64,000 nt of DNA, from positions 5,203,709-5,267,708 of the forward strand of contig CAJINV010000002.1 of assembly GCA_905178155.1 (NCBI GenBank), written 5' to 3'. This DNA comes from Amoebophrya sp. A120 (taxonomy: Eukaryota > Sar > Dinophyceae > Syndiniales > Amoebophryaceae). Below the pieces are notes generated by a model. That model did not search any database. It saw only the letters and a list, made by a program, of their open reading frames with translations, and had not been told where the DNA came from. The position numbers and the translations under genes are program-made. Each line of letters opens with the position of its first letter. Position 1 is the first letter of the stretch. Below, in pieces: positions 58,848-64,000 of the stretch.

Positions 58848-60116
58848 ATGGACGTCGAAAAGAGTTTCTCCGCATCGCATCGCGAGCTGCCTGTAGTGTC
58901 TGCACCGCCCTTACCCATAGTCTACGACCCAATTACGCAAACGACGGGAAGGTTGCCCACCTATCGACCGTTCGTCGAAAAGAAGCAACTGGACTTGTTT
59001 CATCGGCCGAGAAACCTCAAATTCAACGAAAACAGCCTTTTCGTCTGCTATTGGAGGAAAGCGTTGAGTCAAAATACGTAAAGATGACAAAAAGATGTGC
59101 AGCACCAGCAGTGAAGCATTCATTTCGGCGCAGGTAACCATTAGTTGCTGCCGTAGTACCTAGACTACGGTGAGTGCGGAAATCTACTTACTCAATGGTT
59201 GTAACTTCTCCTTGCACGAGCACGAGGGAAAGATGTTTACGAAGGATGCACGAGACGATCATTCACATTTTCATGTGGAGAAAAAGGCTGATTACATCTA
59301 TCTTGCTTCGACTCAACTGTTCACTCCAATACGCACAACGGCTGTGACCTGCCACTCTACCACTGGCTTGACTTTGACTTGTACCAGAGCGAGAAACAAG
59401 GGTATTGCGTTTTCGACCCGTTAAGCCTCTATTCGAAGGGAAAGTTTTTCTACCATGTTGGGCTGAAAATACAAGAGGCACAGGATCATGGACGTTGTGC
59501 AGCTACAACGTCCCCCCCCAAACTCAATTACGTCGTCCGCCTGCATTGCAAGCGCTGCGAATCGTATTTGGGCTGGGTGCAGGAGAAGAGTGACGCCGAA
59601 AAAAAGTTGGAGCTGGACGACCTGAAGGAAATTCGGCACCGCACCTGGCACGTGCTCAACGCCCTCGCCATCAGGCACGTGCGAGCTGCTGGCTCCTGTG
59701 GGGGAATCAATACTAAAGATTACATCAACGCGGCTGATCAACATATGAATTCTTGTGGGCAACAAGAGCGGTCTAATATTAGTGCTGGTTGCACCTATAA
59801 CAAGGCGCCTTCGTCATCGTCGGAGATGGCAAAAACAAGAACTACAGAAGCTGCACGTACTAGAATAGGGAAAACATCATCAACACAGCCTCAGGAAGAA
59901 GAAGACCTGCAGGCCCTTTATGATGCACCGGGGTCGATTTTTCGAGAGCTATTGGTGACCACGGGAACAATCTCAACGGAAAGTACAAGCGGAGGACGGG
60001 AGATGAAGACGGTCGGACGAAAAATTGGGATGAATTACGTTGTCGGAGCTGGAGACACTATACTGCAACGTGCGAAGCTCGAGCTGGATGCGGATTGTAG
60101 GGTCCTGCGGTGGTGA
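58848..60116 (+). CDS. Yippee/cereblon-type zinc-binding domain protein
   Basis: At least two exons. Exon 1 starts at ATG 58848 (MDVEKSFSASHRELPVVSAP) and leads to NSLFVCYWRKALSQN, with a possible GT donor near 59080. The last exon starts near 59388 after a pyrimidine-rich acceptor and runs to 60116. It contains QGYCVFDPLSLYSKGKFF and then VVRLHCKRCESYLGW, matching the second half of the Yippee/Mis18/CULT fold: G-x-x-x-x-F, then C-x2-C-x3-LGW. That fold binds zinc through two Cys pairs. The first pair would be expected around SLFVCYWR, where only one Cys is visible, so either it is lost or an exon is missing from this model. The tail is Ser/Thr-rich. Cellular role not inferable. Confidence 0.5.
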
Positions 60117-61070
60117 AAACCTACAACAGAAGTCAGATCGTTCTTACTCGCACCGCTCGCTGCGACTTTAATATTTCCTTGCCACGTGTTGTGGCTATCT
60201 GCATGCTCCTTCAAGAAATCCAAGCACGAAACTTGTACCCAAGCTGACCAAGTTGAAACTGTTTGCGGAGCAAGCGGCGTGCCTGTTATGTTCAAGACAA
60301 AAAATAAAGCTTCAAAAGCTCATGCGGCGACTTGATGTGACTCGGACAACTCGGTCAGCGTCTAGATTGAAGTGAAACTACGAGCGACTTTTTTTGTTTC
60401 CCAGTCGGTCCTTGTAGTGCGCTGTGCTTACTCGTCCGCCTTCTTGTCGTTGATCTTTGTCGCGGTGAAGATGAATCTGGCGCTGAGGCCACTGTGTCGG
60501 TTTCTCCCTCGTCGTGAAAGACAATTTGCTCGTACAATTTGAAACCTGCTCGGTCGTGCTTTCGTTGCGTCAAAGCCACGAGAATATTAGAACAAACTCA
60601 CTCGGTTGCTTTCCTGCGCCTTTACGGGCTGCCGCTTCGGTGTTGAGAATTTAGACTGTGATGGTTTGGATAGTGCATCGGAAGCACGTACCATCGTGGT
60701 TGCACTCTTATCGTTTTGAGCTTGACTTCGACACTGCTGCATTTTTTTCAAGCCGTAATTATACCGAAGCATTCCAATCATTTTTCCCTTTCGTTTTTAC
60801 TGCCCGTATTCCACCAACACACTATTTGACAGGAATCCGTACTGAGTCTATGTACCACTCTCGTCCTCTAGGTTTCCTGGTAGAGGCCTCGCCTCGTTAT
60901 TTTGATCCCGTAATATTAAAGAAGAGCGTGTAAGAATATTTGCATTTGGTATTTTTCCCGATTATTTTGTTCTGCTAAGTGCTACTATCCGCACTTCGCC
61001 GCTATCCCCCCGGAACAAGCAAGTTTAAGTGACCGAAGAGAAATCGAGAACTTGGAATGCAGTGCCAACA
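60117..61070. other. Intergenic region
   Basis: A 90-codon frame at 60662-60933 is open (MVWIVHRKHVPSWLHSYRFE) without homology I recognise. Otherwise nothing seen. Confidence 0.45.
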
Positions 61071-62521
61071 ATGAACTACGCAGAAGAAGGAGTGCAACAT
61101 CAAGAGCAGCCGCCTGAGCAGGAGACGCGACGGTGGGTGGCGAACATCAGAACTACCTGCCCGGCGGAGGGTGACAACGCGCATCCAACAGCTGTTGACC
61201 ATAAGCACGTGCGGAAAAGTGACACTACCAAAGTTGTGAAGCTTCTTTTTGGAGGACCGCACCCGGATGTAGTTGCACCCTCTCCTGCTTCGCGAACTAT
61301 GAATTCTGATTCTCAACGTCCCTCTGCTGGACGAGATCAAAATCAGACGATGCCCGCCCCGGCGACCCGACCACGACACAAAAACGGCTCCAACAGCAGC
61401 ACCTGCAGCGCGAGTAGCTTCAAAAGTGCGGCGACCGGTGGTCCCCAGGGGCCGCTTGGTTCTTCTTGGTCCTCAAGGGAGAGGCCGGGCGGACAACACG
61501 GATTTGCAACGACGAGCTCCAACTCCGATCATGCAGCTGTCAACGTGCTGGGAGCAGGAGTCGCACGGCAGTCCTCCACGAGCGGCAAAACAAGCCTCGC
61601 GGGTGGAGTATCGGCAAGTCCAGCACCAGCTCGGCGTCTGATCCGCGACACCTACCCACTAAAGGAGCAGGAGGAGTTATGGTGAGCAAAAACGTCCCCA
61701 CCCCAGAGTCAAGATGGGAAATCTGCTACACAAATCCCCTGGCTTCGGCTGCTGCGCATGACAAATTTGGGCTCGCAATGTAGTCGCGTTTAGCTCCTAG
61801 TGCAGCAGCGTCACAGTTCTAGCATACCATGCGGATTTGAGCATTACAAACCTCAAAGTACCAATAGAGACTGCTTCGCATGGGTCTCCGCATGAGAAAC
61901 ATTTTCAGCATGCAGATTTGCATTGCAATTCTGGAGTGGGGTCGTTTTTACAAATGATAGGAGTTTGATTGTAAATACAAGATTACCGACACGGAGGACG
62001 AAGAGGACGAGGAGACCGTTCTCCTCGCCTCCAATATGGAAGTGTCAGAATCGAAATCGACAAAGTTGAAATAACTTGTAATGCATAAAATGGATGAAAG
62101 TTGTGGCCCAGTTTGTAACTGGCGCATGACAAATTTGGGTAGAACCGAAACCAAGTTTGTCATGCTGTTTGGGTAAGGAAGACGCCTTTTGTCATGCTAC
62201 TTTAGCAGCTCAGTTTCTACCCCTCAACAGGCTTACTATCTGCCTCACTTGCCTACGCTGCAAGACAGGCACTTCGAGGGCTGCACTTTATGCATGGCAA
62301 ACTATTTCAACTTTGACGATTTCAAACCTGACACTCCCATATCCAAGTGGCGAGACCTGCCGAAAAAGCTAGCCTCCAAGCGTTTTCTCGGGCGAGCTCC
62401 TGAGGGCGAGCAAGACGACGCAGGATCATACGGCCAGGAGGAGAATGAATCCGGCACGCGGCGATCCTTACTTGGCCAACTGTTTCTGAACTTCGCAACC
62501 GGAAAACCGTATCGAATGTGA
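61071..62521 (+). CDS. Unknown protein with two introners
   Basis: Exons 61071-61677, 61965-62034 and 62347-62521 (about 283 aa); both introns are introners with perfect 5-bp duplications, so the joins are firm. First in-frame ATG at 61071 (MNYAEEGVQHQEQPPEQETR). Residues 45-70 include a basic patch with HKHVRKSDTTKVVKLLFGG. The middle is Ser/Gly/Pro-rich. The last 110 residues are acidic then structured (DTEDEEDEE; WRDLPKKLASKRFLGRAP). Domain not recognised. Confidence 0.7.
61678..61959. mobile_element. Introner, family III
   Basis: Ends TATGGTGAGCAAAAACGTCC and GGTCGTTTTTACAAATGATA; duplication GGAGT (61673-61677, 61960-61964) perfect; frame restored (GAG-GAG-TTT-GAT). Confidence 0.92.
62035..62341. 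mobile_element. Introner, family IV
   Basis: Ends TATGGAAGTGTCAGAATCGA and AAACCTGACACTCCCATA; duplication TCCAA (62030-62034, 62342-62346) perfect; frame restored (TCC-AAG-TGG). Interior close to the 49619 element. Confidence 0.93.
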
Positions 62522-62631
62522 CAAAAGTAGTGTCTTTCTATTCCCGCTCTTTGCTAGTATCCACACCTTGTTGTCCGCTCGTTTTTTGCATATTGGACGG
62601 TAATAAATCTACTTCGTGCAGCAAGAATATA

Positions 62632-63111
62632 ATGGTCAATGTGCTATTAATGTGCATGATGAAGACGTGCGTCGTATTAAAAATAGTCTCGTTATTCATC
62701 ACGATCGTACTCCTGTGCCTTTTCTCCTTGAGCGGAGTAAGAAAAGAAAGTGAGCAGGGCAACTGCAAGAATGAGCATTTTGTCACCCAGGATATGCGAG
62801 AAAATTCCACGAGCACGACGTCGACGTCCACTTCTTCGCATGCGACGGATCGCCATCGGGGACCACAGAAGGGCAGGAAGCAGCACCAGCGCCAACAGCA
62901 GAGCTCGACTAGTGCCACCACGTGCACTAGTTCCTCTGACCGCGGCGATACGGGCAGCAGCAGCAAGACCACGCTGGTGTCCGTGTCCAACTCTACGCCT
63001 CCTTCGACCGAGCGAAGCCCGCGGAGTAGCGGAACGACGGCGAGTCTCAAGTTATCTTTCGTGTGCATAACTGGTGATGTCGTTGCAGTCATCTCTTGCT
63101 CATCAATGTAG
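62632..63111 (+). CDS. Signal-anchor protein with Ser/Thr-rich tail
   Basis: Frame from ATG 62632 gives 159 aa. The first 35 residues are very hydrophobic (CVVLKIVSLFITIVLLCLFS), a signal peptide or type II anchor. The rest is Ser/Thr/Arg-rich low complexity (TSTTSTSTSS, KQHQRQQQSS). The frame is open upstream to 62518 with no better start. No family recognised. It could be a first exon rather than a whole gene. Confidence 0.45.
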   Translation: MVNVLLMCMMKTCVVLKIVSLFITIVLLCLFSLSGVRKESEQGNCKNEHFVTQDMRENSTSTTSTSTSSHATDRHRGPQKGRKQHQRQQQSSTSATTCTSSSDRGDTGSSSKTTLVSVSNSTPPSTERSPRSSGTTASLKLSFVCITGDVVAVISCSSM

Positions 63112-63367
63112 ACAAAATAAACAGCTGTTGAAGAAGTAGATTTTTTGCACTGGATCCTTGGCGGACAGAAAAAACCTACAACTTGTTGGATTTCTATAAG
63201 ACCACACCAGCGCGGTGTATAAATGAAAAAAGAGAAAATAAAGGTTTCTCATATATCTTTCTCACGTATAACCTCTTTGTCATACGGCAATTTCGACCGA
63301 GGTGTCCTTCCGACATCACCATGCTTTTTGCACCCCATAACAACACCCGCTCGACAGCGGCAATGAT

Positions 63368-64000
63368 ATGTGGAGCCTCCTGTCCCCACGCCCTTGCACT
63401 TCCTCCCGCTCGCTCTCCAAGCACGGCGAGGATGAGGTTCTTTTTTGGCATGGTGACCCGCTGCACGTCAATTCTTCCGACTCGACGGGGCCGCGTGGCG
63501 GTGTTATCTGGTCGCGGGCGCTATACGGGGTGGCCAAAACGCTCCTCGTCGCCGCTTTGCTCCTGGGTGGGTGCCTCTTGGTCTGGAAAGTCGCGAACAA
63601 ATGGGCTCAGGTTCGATTTGGATCAACTATTTGGGTTTCCTATGAATGTAGATTTACCCATATTACCCTTACCCGCCGAATGTTTTGCTTGTAGGTTACT
63701 TTAAAGACTTACAAACAATCCTTTTGGGACTATGGTGGAGACGGAAGTGAATATCCGCTAAAACGACAACTAAGCACATTGTTGGTCATTCGTTCCTTTT
63801 CCCGCCCTCGTCCTCGTTTCAAATCAATGTATCGAATACAACAAAGTTGAAGAAATAAAACCATATTACAGACCTCCCCCTCGTCGTCCGGGCAGCAGCA
63901 GCACAAGAGCGTGACGACGACCGAACATCCTTTTTTCCCCTTCGCGTCTTCGAATTGGTTTCCCCCGTCCTGGTCTCGGACGAGCGAAATGAAGGGCGAA
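63368..64000 (+). CDS. Partial single-TM protein, runs off window
   Basis: Exon 1 63368-63610 (81 codons), GT-AG intron 63611-63871, exon 2 from 63872 in phase 0 to the window end. One TM helix at residues about 55-75 (VAKTLLVAALLLGGCLLVWK). After the splice comes a Ser/Gln/His-rich segment, then FFPFASSNWFPPSWS. An overlapping frame from 63321 is open too but ends at 63704 and lacks the in-phase splice. Incomplete; function unknown. Confidence 0.55.

Noticed and set aside
63321-63704. Overlapping frame from ATG 63321 as an alternative gene
   Set aside because: Arg/Ser/Pro-rich without a clear TM segment, whereas the 63368 frame has a clean TM helix and splices in phase to an open downstream exon.

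Overview
This is eukaryotic nuclear DNA. It most likely comes from a small-genome parasitic dinoflagellate of the Syndiniales, Amoebophrya-like. Three things point there. All recognisable genes lie on the + strand. Genes are split by dozens of short inverted-repeat introns (introners). Many of those introns cannot be given GT-AG ends. Non-canonical introns and invasive introners are established for Amoebophrya; the species assignment here is inference.

Layout, all on +: zinc-finger-like membrane protein (219-2170) with a palindromic repeat array behind it; unknown protein (5214-6446); single-TM protein (7403-9203); PRKRIP1/DUF1168 splicing-factor homologue (11024-12277); large membrane protein with five introners (13302-18396); RAP-domain putative organellar RNA factor (19183-22985); RRM protein (24903-26643); small basic protein (27492-27940); Ser-rich protein (29019-30551); large unknown protein with 14 introners, one nested in another (about 30742-38784); Cys-rich multi-TM protein (39398 to about 41877 or 42016); coiled-coil protein (43890-46028); kinesin-14 (46999-56750) with ten introners and a 1.1-kb foldback element; unknown protein (57626-58528); Yippee/cereblon-type zinc protein (58848-60116); unknown protein with two introners (61071-62521); signal-anchor protein (62632-63111); partial TM protein running off the end (63368-64000).

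The main result is a common architecture for about 45 introners with many different terminal repeats. Nearly all start with TAT(C/G), end with (G/C)ATA or a one-base variant, and sit between 5-bp direct repeats. Removing the element plus one repeat copy rejoins the coding frame in nearly every case I checked. They therefore behave as DNA insertions with a 5-bp target duplication that are excised from RNA. Some duplications contain no base that could supply a GT or GC donor. Ordinary GT-AG introns occur in the same genes, so two intron classes coexist. Exon joins were worked out by hand from reading frame, repeats and motifs; no transcript evidence was available.
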